Positions 35,940 through 49,600 of a stretch of 64,000 nt of DNA are shown one piece after another. This DNA is from Rhytidiadelphus loreus (taxonomy: Eukaryota > Streptophyta > Bryopsida > Hypnales > Hylocomiaceae), in NCBI GenBank assembly GCA_947034895.1, contig OX344762.1:76874981-76938980 (forward strand). Reading direction: 5' to 3'. The notes beneath the pieces are model-generated. The model saw only the letters and a program-made list of their open reading frames with translations. It was not told the origin of the DNA and did not search any database. Numbering within the stretch: position 1 is the first letter of the stretch; every line of letters starts with the position of its first letter. A program made the translations under genes and the position numbers.

Positions 35940-37190
35940 TTCCCAATGTTTGAAGTTCTCTCTTGGTACTCAATCATTCATTGATATACTTTGGTTGTAA
36001 TTTTCTTTAAAATAGAAATTAAAAAATTTATATAGATCAATGATTTGTCTAAGGTTGTCATTTTCAATTAGCTATTTGGAAAAAAAAAGTCCATCTCATC
36101 CATATGTAACTTTTCTATACTATAAATCAAAGTCTAAAGTAGTCTCCAATTCAAGGAAGACTACAAAGATTTAAAATGATAGAATGTAGGATAAATAATT
36201 TTAATAAGGAGGGATGTGAGCACAAGTTTGACCAACTTTAGGGGAGGTAGCCATAATCATTATTTTCCCAAATGCAACATCTACATTTGGACCAAAAATC
36301 TAGATTATGATGACATTAGATTTGCACAAACAAAACATGTGAGCCTACAAGAACAATAGAGTATGGTGCACTCCTAATAAACTAAAACTTTTAGTTTTAG
36401 AAGCTTTTTCAAAGTGCAATTTTGGAATATTGAAAAGTAGATTTTTTTGGGCATTTTCAAGGAGCACCAATGGCACTTAATCATTGAGTGTGGTGTCATT
36501 TTGTGGGTAGTTAGTATGGGCCTATGACCATGTGTGAACCTCTATAAAGCTTTGGTACATACAATACAATTAGGTACAAATAATTCTTTGAAATTTCATT
36601 GCATATCCATAAGGTGTCCAGATAATGCATGGTCAAGTGCATTAAAATCCTCCATCACTTGCATAAAATCCAATAAAAATAATTATTAGATGTTAGTATC
36701 AATTAAAGGTGCACTTACCTTAATTGTGGCAATAACACAAAGCATTCTAGTCAAAGTCAAACAATCAACTCAACCACCAATTATTGAAAAAGGTCATTGC
36801 ATAGATGCATTGAAACGTGAAAGAATGAATGTGTAATAATACAAATATTCTAGCTTGTGCCTCAATTCCTCAAAGGTTGCCAAAGCCTAATCTCCAAGTT
36901 TCTCAAAAACTGAAGGGTTAGTTCCCTCATCAAACTATTTTATCTTGTCTCTTCCAAGGAAGAGACTACATATCTTCAAAATTAAGCTTTTAGCTCAATA
37001 AATGCACTAGTGAGCAAGGGGAGTGCTAGCATGTTATAAACTCTTTCCATGTTATAGTGTACCTATGTTATAGGTACATATGTTATAAACACCTTCAAAT
37101 GGTTGTAAGTAATACCTACAATTAGGTTCAAGACTCGTGGGCTCACATCTCTACACTCACGTGCTAGCATTGTTGTAAGCATTGTTGTAG
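35940..37190. other. AT-rich intergenic stretch, no gene seen
   Basis: No protein-like frame was found. GTGCTAGCATGTTATAAAC at about 37024 and CGTGCTAGCATTGTTGTAA at about 37160 may mark ends of a small repeat. Confidence 0.4.
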
Positions 37191-37374
37191 TGAGCAATAT
37201 ATACCAAATCATCGAACGCAATAATAAACAATGGAGTTACTCATCTAAGGATCCTGCTAATCCAAGGAAGCATCTAAAGCTTTCTTTAGCTCCTCAACCA
37301 ACTCAGACCTTTTACTTGCATCGACCTGCACAGACGAAGCATCACAAATTTAGTTTAAATTTCAACATTCTCAA

Positions 37375-37555
37375 CTTGAACATCAAATCCACTCATTTTG
37401 CACTCAAAGATACAAACATGCCCTTTAAATCCACTAATTTCGCACTTGAAGATATAAACATCAAGCACTTCGAATGCGCTCATTTTGCTCTTGAAGATGT
37501 AAGCATGGACTTCAAATCCACTCATTTTGCACTTCCGATATAAACATGCACTACT
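37375..37555. repeat. About 42-bp minisatellite, four units, open in one frame
   Basis: Units of 41-45 bp contain CAAATCCACTCATTTTGCAC, then a GAAGATATAAACAT block. In the plus frame each unit reads roughly FKSTHFALEDINM. The surrounding 117-codon frame (37190-37543) starts at ATG but has no other recognisable feature, so it is recorded as a repeat rather than a gene. Confidence 0.65.
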
Positions 37556-37638
37556 ACATGCAATAACGATATGCAACAAATCCGGGGAACCATCCGTTTG
37601 GTTAGGTTTTCAAGTTCTTAAATAGTCAACGCAACCAA

Positions 37639-40600
37639 CTAAGGAAGCTGGACTACAGTTGAAAAGCTCACCGAGCGCAATAATGCATTCAAACCCTGAG
37701 GGAGGGCTTTCAGAGCTTCAGCAGACGATCCCAAAGTCACCATCTCCTTCACCAAGTGCTTTGACTGAAGCTCCTTCACGTGCTCTTCCAGGCCTGTTGG
37801 GTGGCTGCTCCAAGCCAAAAATCGTGTGTCGTCTGCCCAATCCTGAGGTCCACTTGTTGATGCTGTAGAGAAAACGTCCTTGATCAATGCTAAAGCTGCA
37901 GAATGGCTGAAGTCCTCACCCGCTGCCACTTGAATCTGCTGGATGAGGCTTTCCTCTGCAAGCCTCCTCTTCAAACGATTGAAGAAGAAATTTCGAGATT
38001 CACTCCAATGCACCACCTACATACATTGCAGTTTCGTCAACTAAAAATAAATTCAAGTTTCAGCAAAGCAAACAAAAACAAAGAAAAATAAAATGAAGCG
38101 AAGGTCACTTCCATTTCTTCACAACTTTGCTAAAGGCACCACGAAATCGTGTCTCCTGTCTGACTAAGGTATGCGCACCTACAATTGTCACTAATATGAT
38201 CATAATTACTCTTATTATGCAGTGAAGGAGGATTCCAACGCACTTTTGTACCTAATCCAGTGTCCATACCCTAATCTAGTGTCCATCAAGTTATGAATTT
38301 TCAAAGTAATGTCTGTAGGTGTACCAAAAAAAACCCAAGTAAACTCTCAGACTCTCATGTTTTGATTGTGTATATCTCGTGTCATCAGTTTAGGTAAACG
38401 TGACACTTTTTGGTCCAAAAAGTGTAGGTGTCACATTTGGGCAGTGTTGATTATGGGTGTACATACCTTACCATAAAGAGTTCTACTGAAAGAGATTTCT
38501 CCCACGGGAGGTGATATCACAGACAAGACTCCAGAAGAGTTTCAGAAAGTTCTTATGTCTTCAAAAAAGTTTAGAGTTTCTTTTTACTTCTAATTCTCCT
38601 GTAAAGACTGCATTGATAGATCAGCACTGCATCTTCTTCATGTCTAGATTTTAGTGTTTCTTTTTGGTCCAAATGCAGGTGTCGCGATTTGGACAGTATT
38701 GGGTACATACCTTACAATAAAGATTTCTACTGAAGAGATTTCTCCCAGGGGAGGTACTGTCACAATCAAAGGTTCTGGAAGAGTCTAGAATGTTTAGAGT
38801 TTCTTTTCGCTTCTAACTCTCCTGAAAAGACTGCAGCACTAGATCAGAACTAGATCAGCAACGCACCTTCTTGATGACCCCCTTGGCAGCCATCCGGTTG
38901 GGCGTGTCGTGCAGCTCCATGAACTTGATAGCGATTTGCTTGTACACAGGCGTCAGAGTTTTCTCCCGGGTTTTGATTTCTTGCTGGACTCTATGCAACG
39001 CAGCAATCGGTGCTTCCATCAGCTCCACCATCTGTTGTCTCAAAGCCACAAGCTCCGGGTCGATACGGTGCATGCACTCCAAGAGTTCCCTCGTTCGGAA
39101 CTTGATCTCCACCATCCCTTCGGGCTCCAACACTCCTCCCCTAGCAGTATCCTCAGCATACATCTCCACCTGTAGCCAATTTCGTTAATTCCAGCGCCAA
39201 AAACAGTGACTTAAATGTACATAAAGGTCGAAAATCTAGGACAGGTATGGGTTTATGTTTCAGAACATGCTTTCTGAAAGGTGCCAAAGTATTGGAATAC
39301 CGCCGATTTAAGGAAATGGGCGTTACCTTCTCCGAGTTGATTTTACTGTCCACCACCACCCAAGCCCCACCACGAAGCTCCCCCGTTTTCGGAATGAACA
39401 CAAACACGGGTTGCTGGTACACTCGCAAGTGCTCCACAATCATGGAACCTGCTTGCAATATGCCTTCAAAGAGATCACGCTGCCCACCAGAAAATCCCCT
39501 CCAATTCGCAAGAATGAAGAGTGGTAGCCCTTCCTTGTTGAAATCTATTAAAGCTTGAGCTGTTTTCTGAGCTGAGTCCGGGAACCAAACCTGGCCAGCT
39601 TGGGGTACAACCCGCTCATGCGAGTCCAGTTGACCAGGATCTGCAGGAATCATTTGTGTCACAGTCTGAGTTTCCACAGCCACAACTCCTATTGGAATGC
39701 CACCCAACCTCGCACGTCCAGTTACAACAGTCTGCGCCCACCCTTCTAGTGTCTCAGTAAAGCTTCCGTTGTCGAAAATACCGCCCAACCACTTCCCATT
39801 GCTCTGAATTCCCCGAATGGCAGCACGAGGGTCACATGAAGTTTCAGGGCAATACTCCACTCGTCGTTCAGGAGGATCGATTGGGGAAATACAAGGCAAG
39901 GGACCTCCTACATGAGAAGGCACATAACTCAACCACTTCAAAATACTGGCAACGCCTTCTAGATCATCAGCTACAGTGAGATGGACAACGCCATTCACAG
40001 CCATCACTTTGGGACCTCCCAACTGCATGTGGGAGCTGTAAACCTCACGACCAAGAAGCTTGTTCAGCGCTGAGAATCCTGTCAAGATGATGGGCTGGTC
40101 CAAGCGTTGGATACACCGCATGCCAAGGCGGGCAAGGTAAGCACCAATTCCAACAGTTCGACCTGAAACGTACGTCAATGTGAACGTCTCACGATAAGCA
40201 CGTGAAAAAGCCCCAGCAATGGCACCACTTCCTGAGAGATTCTCCACACCAAGGCCATCTTCTTTCCCAATCACATCCTCAATAATCCATCTAACCTCGC
40301 CAGTGTCAAGCTTGAGCTCATGTGCAATTACAGAAGAGGAAAAGTGGTGGTAATCCTTGGGTTGCAAGTACAGGTACTTGAAGCCACGATCGGGAGAGGA
40401 GTCTTCCGACCAGCCAATGTTGAAACAGGAGCGGACTTCCTCAGCGACTCCGATGCGAGCTCCGGAGTTGGCTGCGAGGTAGATCAAGGGCAACTTTTCA
40501 CGACAAGCTAAGTCGGTCATGGACTTGAAGAAGACGTCTTCCTTGGGACCAAAGGAGCCTGCGCTGAAGGTGACGTCGTTGGAGACTATTAAGACTTTGC

Positions 40601-43600
40601 GTCCGTTGGGAAACTCTGGGGTGCGCATGTGAAGCAACCAGCCTACCATGCCGACGTTGTTGCTGGAAACGGGACGGTCGGATTCCACCAGAGCTGTATC
40701 CCAGCTACCGTTTGTGTCTGCCAGCACAAGCTCAGTTGCTTTGAAGATTGGTGAGGATCCTTGAGGGTTTGAGGTTTGTGGAGATGCATCTGCCCAGCAT
40801 TGGCGAAGCACCGTCTCGAATACCTGAGGAGAAAAGTAAGCACAAACTTTGTATGCTCCAGTTACGTAATATTCTAGAGTAATATACACAGGTTTTCATT
40901 GTAGCATAATTGGAATCCGGAGCATTAACAAAACTGAAAAACCAGCTGGCTATTGAAGTAGATTATTCAATTTCAGTCACTGTTAGATAAGTCCACTTGC
41001 GAACATGCCTACTAGAACTGAATGGAAAAGATATAAATAATTCTAATGTGGGGGATGCCCGCCTTTGCAAAAATGTCTTGAGCTCAAGACCGAGCGCAAA
41101 AAGAAGCTGGATTCTTTTTCTCTTGGCTCATTGTTCATTGTGTTTCGAAAACTCCTCAAGAAAAGTTATGTGATTTGATACCTATATATACATTACTGTT
41201 CAGAACACGGAATATGGATATTTTGCAACCCTAAGAGTAAGGTAAGTTGACATACCAAGGGGAAGTCATAGCAATAAGTGGTGTTTTGACGTCTGGCTGC
41301 AAGTCGTTTCTGATCAATGGCATCCAAGGATTTGTACTGCGTCGAGAGCGGCACTCCATGCAACGGCCCATGCACAGAAGCGAAAGGCGAGCAGTATACC
41401 ACCTTACCTGTACCCTTGTCTTGAGCTTCTCTGTACACCTGCATAGTAACAGAATTGTCACAATGTTCAGAAAGCTCTGAAACTGAGATTAACAAAATGC
41501 TAAATGACGTAAGGTGGGTTCCCCATTGCCACGGGTAGGACTACAATAGGCCTGCAGTTGAGCACATGTAAATCACAAGTGCATATACAACATCTAATGA
41601 CTATGAAAATGCTTAGCAGCTGAAGAGTCGAAGCATATCCACGATTTTATTCATCATATGAAAAAAACTCCAAAATTCATAACTCATTCAAATGGTATCC
41701 AAAGGACACATTTATTACATTCAAATCCTCTTGAAAATGAGTAAAAGATCAAAAATAAATAAAAATTAGTGACTCTAATAATAGAAGAAAAACTCAGTTC
41801 TTTAACTTAACTGAAAAAAAGACGACAAGTAAAGATCACGAACCTGGACAGTGCAAGTATGGCCAGTTGGGTTCGAAACCACCACACGCCATGCCCCATT
41901 GGCTGCCTGAAGCTCTTTCAGACGAACACGAAGCTCCCAACCAGCGATGGCCAGACGGTGCATGCGTGCCCCTACTTTCGAGTATACTTCATGTGCCAAG
42001 CCTTCCAGCACATTCACCACTTTCTCAACTTCATTCGTAGTACTGGTATTCTCTTTCCTGGAAGGCACCCCAATTATCCAAATCAGAAAGATTTCTCTCC
42101 AGCTTAGTTGGAACACTCTCAAAATCATAACCCTCTCCTATCCCTTTCATCATCACAAGCACATGGCTGTTAATAAGGTCATAACCCCCATCCTTCCCTG
42201 CCTCTTGCTCAAGAGAGTCATAAATCTCCAAGAATTCCCAATCCTAATTTAGTCTAGACGAGAGGGTTATGTCTAATATGCATCTCGGGCCTCCTAGTCC
42301 TTCACTGGTTATCCAGTACATAACATCCTTTACGAATATAACTGGGTCTCTTTGGAAATTCGATGCACATGGGGAATCAAATGTGAAAAGTACACATGTT
42401 AAGCTATCTTCTAAGATCTCCTCTATATCCCTTCCCTTTTAAAGCATCCAGCAATGTAATGTTGTAAATCTAGGTCAATGTATTTGCAAATTCATTATTT
42501 CAATCCTGGCAAGGGACATTTCAATCCTGGTAAGAAATCTGTTATAAATAACTGATGATATTTCAAAACACAAAGAGTGCTCCAGTGTTACTACCCTAAA
42601 GCCTGAGTCAAGTCCTCAAGCTCCTGCGCCCTGAGGATGCAGAGATACATGTGGATATGGTCAGCTTTTCCGTTGATGTCATGAACAGCCAACTCCAGCT
42701 CATCCAAGGCCCCCTGAAGAGACTGCGAGATGCTATCCTTCACCAGATTGATGTCCCGTGAATCCAACTGTACTCCACTCTCATCACTCGGCTGGGGTTG
42801 CCGAATTAAAGCCCTCAAAAACATCCTCCGAGTTCGGGTTTTTCCATCTGTGGCATTGTACATGTACCACTGCCTGTTGCGAGACGGTGCGTACTGCATT
42901 CCTGTGAAGCCCTTCAACTTGACCTGCAAGAAACCATTATCAAAAGTAGGCTACAATATTTGATTTCATAACTCTCTCCTGTTGCTTTCATCACCACATT
43001 TTTGGTTGGAAAACAGAGTCACAACCCTCTCCTTTCCTGAAAATATTAGAGAGCTGTAGATCTTCAATATCTGACAAAAGTGATTTAGTCTGAAAGGGAG
43101 GGTTATGTCTGATAACTTTCTTGGGTCGGTTATTATACATAACCTTGTCTTTCAGACATATATTCTATTTGGGATTCATCTACGCATATCGCTGCACTCC
43201 TTCAACGTACATATGAGGTGCCAATGACGCCATCTAAATAGGTCATATGAGTTGAAGAATTGAAGGAGGGTGAGAGAGGGTTATGTCCAATAACCATCTC
43301 AGTCTGGTGACCTAGTACATACGGTTTGTGCTTCCATTTAAGCATATAGGTTTGAACTCTTTTACATTGGATGCCAATAACGTCATTTAAATAGCAAGTA
43401 CAAGTTAAGGAATTGAAGGAGGGGTGAGAGATTACAAGCTCAAGAAGATTCGACAGAGGCGGTTCAACATGCCGTAAGAGAGGCTCCTCTGAAAAGTAAT
43501 GGAGTTCATGAGACCATTGGAAGCAATGCCGTGTCGGTGCACGACCTTCGTCACGTTGTATGATGCAGCTCACTACTCCCACACCTGAGACTTGGAGCAT

Positions 43601-46600
43601 TGCGCCCAAACTCTCACCCTTCAGAGCCTTTGCCAGCTTCTCTACTCTTTCATTGATTTGATCCTCATCCCCACTACATGGACCGACACGAGATCAGAAA
43701 CCAATTGATGCTCAAAATGTTACAAGGATGATTTTTAGACACCATCATAAGGAGATTGGTCATGGGGGAGGCAAAATAAGCATGATGCAATTCAGGTCTC
43801 CCTAGAATCGCTTGTTTGTACCTACTTGGAGATCACATCATAACCATCATAAAAGCCCCTCTCCACTAATTATCAGTGGCTTCAGTGCTACTTCAATTAG
43901 TTAAAAGATCAGTATTGAAACGACACACTTTAGAGTCAATTTAATGCTTTTGTGCATTTTCAAATTCTGATCATTAAACACATCAAAAAGGCACGAAAAA
44001 AAACATTAATCTAATAATGTGTTGCTCCAGTGTTGCTTCAATTAGTTGAAGGGTTAATTGTAAATGCAAAAACAATCCATTAGCAATGACGAGGGACTTT
44101 GGTGTTGACCAGCTCCGCCAACACTTGATGGAGGTAGCCACTTTTGTGATGACCGCCTCCATCAACAGGACAACGTACCTGTCTTGGAATGCACTCATGG
44201 GGTTCTTGATGCCCACTAACGCCACATGCAGCACATTGCCAAACCCAGTGGGAGCCCCAACAAAGGAAAGGTTCCGGCGGGGGCTTCCAACCATACTGTG
44301 GCGATAGGATGCTGCAGAGGCTTTCGAAGTCGGTGTGAGTACGCTTTCTGCTTCCTTCAGGGCAGATCCAACTGCATTGGAGAGCATCTGGAGAGATGTG
44401 AGAATCACCATTGCTCCCCACCTCTTGACTCCTTGGCTGTCCTCATTCAACACCTTGGCATTGCTCAGCATCTCGGCCGTCGGCGGAGGAAACTCCTCCC
44501 AAAACTGCCAGGTAGCAATTAAGCCAGAGCGGTGCCACTGCATCCTCACGGAGCCCTTCACCAGGTATGGCTGTACATGGTCCACCCAAAGTAGATTTAG
44601 AACATGGATGGAGACATGGATATCTTGCTTGTCGCTACTCCATTTCATCAGTCAGTATTAGTGTGGGTGCAACTAAAATAGTCACTCCCTCCGTCCCGAA
44701 ATAATTGTTTGATTTCAATGAAGTGCGCGAGATTAAAATGTGCTGCATATGGAAAAGGATCAACTGGAGCATGCGGGTCAACTCCCTACTCGCCTCCACT
44801 GTGATGCAAACATTGTTCAATCTCCTCGTGAGGCTATGGAAGGCTAAGTAATACACATCATACACATATTTCGGGAGAAAAAACAATAGTACGATCGGAC
44901 ACTTATTTTGGGACGGAGGGCGTACTACATTTGTAGCAAACTAAAGGCTACTTGGGCTTGAATCAAATAATTTGCAGCCCTACAACGACTTTTTAAATCT
45001 TTCGACCTACAAAATACGTACTGCAGCACTACATCCAATCACTGCCCAGAATAGGGCTACATAGTTGATGAACACCATATGTCTTACATTGAAAACATGA
45101 GAAGCTTAATGCCAATCCGGTTATGTACGGTACAATATCTAACGTGTTCCTTGGTAAGGGGTCTCAGTAAGGGACACATTCGATAAGAGCCGAAGATAGT
45201 CACTGTATTTAGGACACATTTGAGGTAAAAAGGGTTCACCACCTATAACCTTATTATCCAAACTATTTTCAGCATGCCAGCAATAGGAGCTATGTAAGCA
45301 CCTCCTCTTCATGTTAACACTTGAATTGGACTAGTGTAAAGTCCAAGTCCAAGGTAGAAAAAAACAAACTATTGCACAATTAAGGTGCAGAATTCCTTGT
45401 TAGCGTAAGCCTCCTTCCTGGACCTTAGAAATCTAAAGATTGTGAAGGTGAGACTTTTTTTATTCACAAGTTGTTACCTGGTAGAGCCTGCGAATGTAAC
45501 TCTCAATGACACGGCGCTGCAAAGTGTGGTCACTGTGATCAAACAAGGTCACCAGAGCATCCTCCACAGGCAAAGGTGCGTCCACCAGCGCTTCAATCCG
45601 CTCCTCAATGGCACTGCGGCGTCTTCCATGGTGGAGACCTTCCCCTCCATCCTCCGTAAACATCTCCAGCTCAGACAAGTTCCGGGCTATGTTGGACCGC
45701 AGCTCACTCAGCTTGGTCTGATCCAGCAGTTGACTCGCCCGCAAGGCCAGCTGCACAACATCCGTCATTGCAACAACATGAGGACTGCAAATTCGAAGAA
45801 CTGGGAATAAAGTTCAGCTCAAATAGATCAGATCTAGACTTCTTCAGTTTTCCAGCCTTGTGTGGCAAGCTACATGTAAGGTATGTGCCTAGAATCGTCA
45901 CTAATTCCAACTGAGCATAGTTACGTAATTATTATTATTGGATCTTATTAGAATCTGAAAGAGGATTCCGACACACTTTAGCATGTCTTAATTGGACACT
46001 GTATGAATAAGTTAAGAATTTTTAAAGTAATGTCTCTAGGTGATCCCAAAAGCAACGCTAGGCCCTCATAGACTCTCATGTTTTGATTGTGTCCGTAATC
46101 AATATCTAGTTTTTTTGTGACGCTTCTCGGTCCAAATGTAGGTGTCACATTTGGGGCAGTGTTAATTATGGGTGTGAATGTCTTATACAAAGTACAATGG
46201 AAATAAAAGGGACTGGGTGTACCTCAGAGTAGTTGCTGTGGTTAAGATCTGCAAAGCGGACAAGCTGCTCACGGTAGGCAGCAGGATTAGGATACACTAA
46301 AGCTCCCATCAGTCTTAATATGAGCTGGTTTTTCCTCTTGACACCCTGAAATCAATCACAAGTTAAAAAGGATCATGTTGCGGTAGTTCAAAATATAATT
46401 TACCCTATCACAGGAATCAAACTGCATATGTAGCTCTGGTTTGAGTTTGTCTCTTACCTGGTGGGACAGCACAACATCAACCACCTTGGACAGGTCTTTC
46501 TTATGTTGCTGCCGCATCCCTTCAATGACATCAGCCTGCAATCACCATATGATTCATACCACTTAATAGAGCCTCATAGACGGAGGAATCAAATACACGA

Positions 46601-49600
46601 TGGGTGATCAGTTTTCAGCTCAGTACTGCTTTACAAATTCTTATGACTATTCCTCGCACTATGAACTTCATACTTCCACGACATGGCTTCATGATTTAGA
46701 AATCGTCACAAATATGCCACTTGGGGTAGGAAAGTCAAGATGTTGGTGTTATCAATTTATTGGGTCTGGATCAAAGGGGAGGAGGCCTTGCATTGACAAC
46801 AGCGACATACAACTCGTTGGAGCTCATGTAGCATAGTTGCTTTACTGTACTTACAGGTTTAAAATAGCTTGTGAGCATCATACCTGCGCATTTTCGTTGA
46901 AAAGCTCTTCCACAAGAAGGTACCCGTTAAACAGAGTTTGCACAATATTACACGCATGCCCTTCTCTTCCACCCTCATAAGACCTGGCTAGATGCAAGAG
47001 AGGCTCCACAAGGCGCTCTAGAGCCACTCGGTCGTTCTCATCAGATTGTGCCGAGAAAGTCTGCAAACATAGATCTAAGGTAAGAACCACAAAGCACCTT
47101 GTCACAATTAAAATTACAAAATATACAACTTAAATGAGCTAATAAAGCAAACGGCATGAAAGCACACCTCGAATAATCCAGTAAGTGCCTTGGCTGGGAA
47201 GTCTGGCCCCTCTCCATTCTGCTGGAAACGGGTCTCATATTCACGAAATTCAGCATCGAGCTGCTCACACAATTCAACAATGTCAGTTACAGTCATTCAT
47301 ACAGAATGTTTCTAAAAAAGTAATTGAAACGTTGGCTGTTAACCCCTTGAGGACCAAAGGATTCATATATTAAAAATGACAACTTGACTGATTATATTGT
47401 AAAAATTAAGATTCTACCGGAGTCTATTTTTATATTACCACAACTAGTGAAGGACATTGCATGTGTTGGTTAATAAATAAATAAAATTGAACAGAAAATA
47501 GTCCCCATTTGGCATGCTCAAATTTGCTACAAAAACATGAGGACCAATCCGGCGTTCTCGGTCCTCCAGGGGTTACATATCCTACCTGCGATTTTAACTC
47601 CTTTGGGAGTCGAGTTGCAAGAACAGCCATGCATTCCTGCCATTGTAGCAAGGGCAGCTGTGGGTCATCCAAACAGCTGAGCAAGGTCTTCACCAACTGC
47701 AAGACATCAACTCAACCTTTTTCAGCCTGCCTGACATTTGCAGTCATCCGTGTATTAGAGACATGAAAAGCTCATGTAATTGAACTGAGCATGGAAAATT
47801 CCAAAATTCACCAAAAATTCCAATCCACATGCAAGTAAATACCTCATCAAGGTCATGATCGTAACCAGCAAGGATATTCCTTGCAGCATTCAGGCTGTCA
47901 GCGCAGCGTTGATGAACTTTAGCAGCAACAGCTGTGGGGAGTCCCAAGGGTGGAAAGTTGCCCTCGAAGGGCAAAGCCTTCCTCACCGCTGAGGGGTCGT
48001 CAAGGTTCAGTGAGGCAATCAGATCGCCACCCTATAGTAAGACAGATAAAAAAATCACAGCACATATGTTAAACATATTAAAATTATCTTTAGAATCAAC
48101 ATCGTTTCAGATTCGTGTTTGAGACACAAAAAAAGGCTTGCCTGCACCTATTCACAGTTGTATTCATTAGATTCACGTTTACATTTTCACAGAGACAAGT
48201 TACTAAGGAAACTGTATCATTTCACGAAGCACTAAGATAGAGGCTCCATTAACCTTACATACATCATAGTCTCCATTGACCATACATGTGAGCTTTGATT
48301 TGTGCTAAGTGTGAAAATACTTAATTTATTGACATCTAGTTTTTTGCAATTGATATTTAGCTAACACAAAATAAATGTGCAAGATTTAAGATGGCGGAAG
48401 TTTCTAGATTGTTGTAGGAAAAGGTTCAAAGTTCACCTCTATGGTGAATGGAACCTCTCTCTTACTCTATGGTGAACGGAGACTTTACATTACAATATTT
48501 TGCTTGGCATCTCAAAAAACAGTGAAACCGGAAAAGGAACATACCAGCATAGCCGAGCCCTCAGATAATCTGAATTTAATAGTTCCAGGCGCCGGGCTCA
48601 ACAAGGGCATGCACATCTTCATGACCTCCACCTCTGCATATGGAGCATCAGCGTCTACATGGCTGCCATCTGGTACTAAAAACCGCATTAACTTGCAGGG
48701 CGTTTCGGCAATTAATCGCGATGGGTCATATTCATTCTGCAAATTAAGCCTTCCATTCAATTAGTAAGTTCAACTAAAACAAGCCTAATAGCTTTTAAGA
48801 CTGCAACATTCGCAAACATTGCAGATGCTTTGCATTACAGACCTGCAAAAGACATGTACGTCCATCGATAAGTAAGCGAGTGCCGGCTGCCTCTTCTTCT
48901 GCGTATACCACGTGGCTGTTCCCATCGAGCTACACAACCAAACATTTGAAAAGGATCAGACTTTATATGTGGGAATCAGTATAGAATTCTAATTAGCACA
49001 CATGTACGATTAGTACACTAGTACTAAACATAAAACAAATTCGTTAAAAAAGGGTCATTTGCATCATTTCTGCCTTAATATCCCATTCTCCCTATCAGTA
49101 GGCCAAAACAACCTTCAATATCACATCCATTGCGCTTCTAAATTGGTAATTAATATTGGAATAGACAGAGATTCACCCCCCTTTTTATATATCCTTAATG
49201 ATCATTTTTGTGCAGAAACTACTTCACAAGAATTTACACTTGATTTTCGAGAGACGCATGCACTTGTAATTGATAATTTTAGTCTATACTCAAATGGGAA
49301 CAACATTACAACCTGGCTCAAAATACCACCAAAAAAACATGGAGAACTAGCAGATCGGCTGATTTGAAGTTATCACCTGAACAAGAAGACCTCCATCACG
49401 AAGGGTGTGAGCTTCAGCATGTACTTCAGATTTGTTCAAGCGCAGCAAGTAGCTACCTGGACCTCCTTTAGTCAACTCCATCTGCGAAAATACTGTCCCA
49501 AATCAGCACTCAACCAAATCGGAAGTTCCCTTTAAAATAGGCATGCACTCCATAAAGAACTTCACAAGCTACACTGATTTGTCTTATTTGTGAGTGGGGA

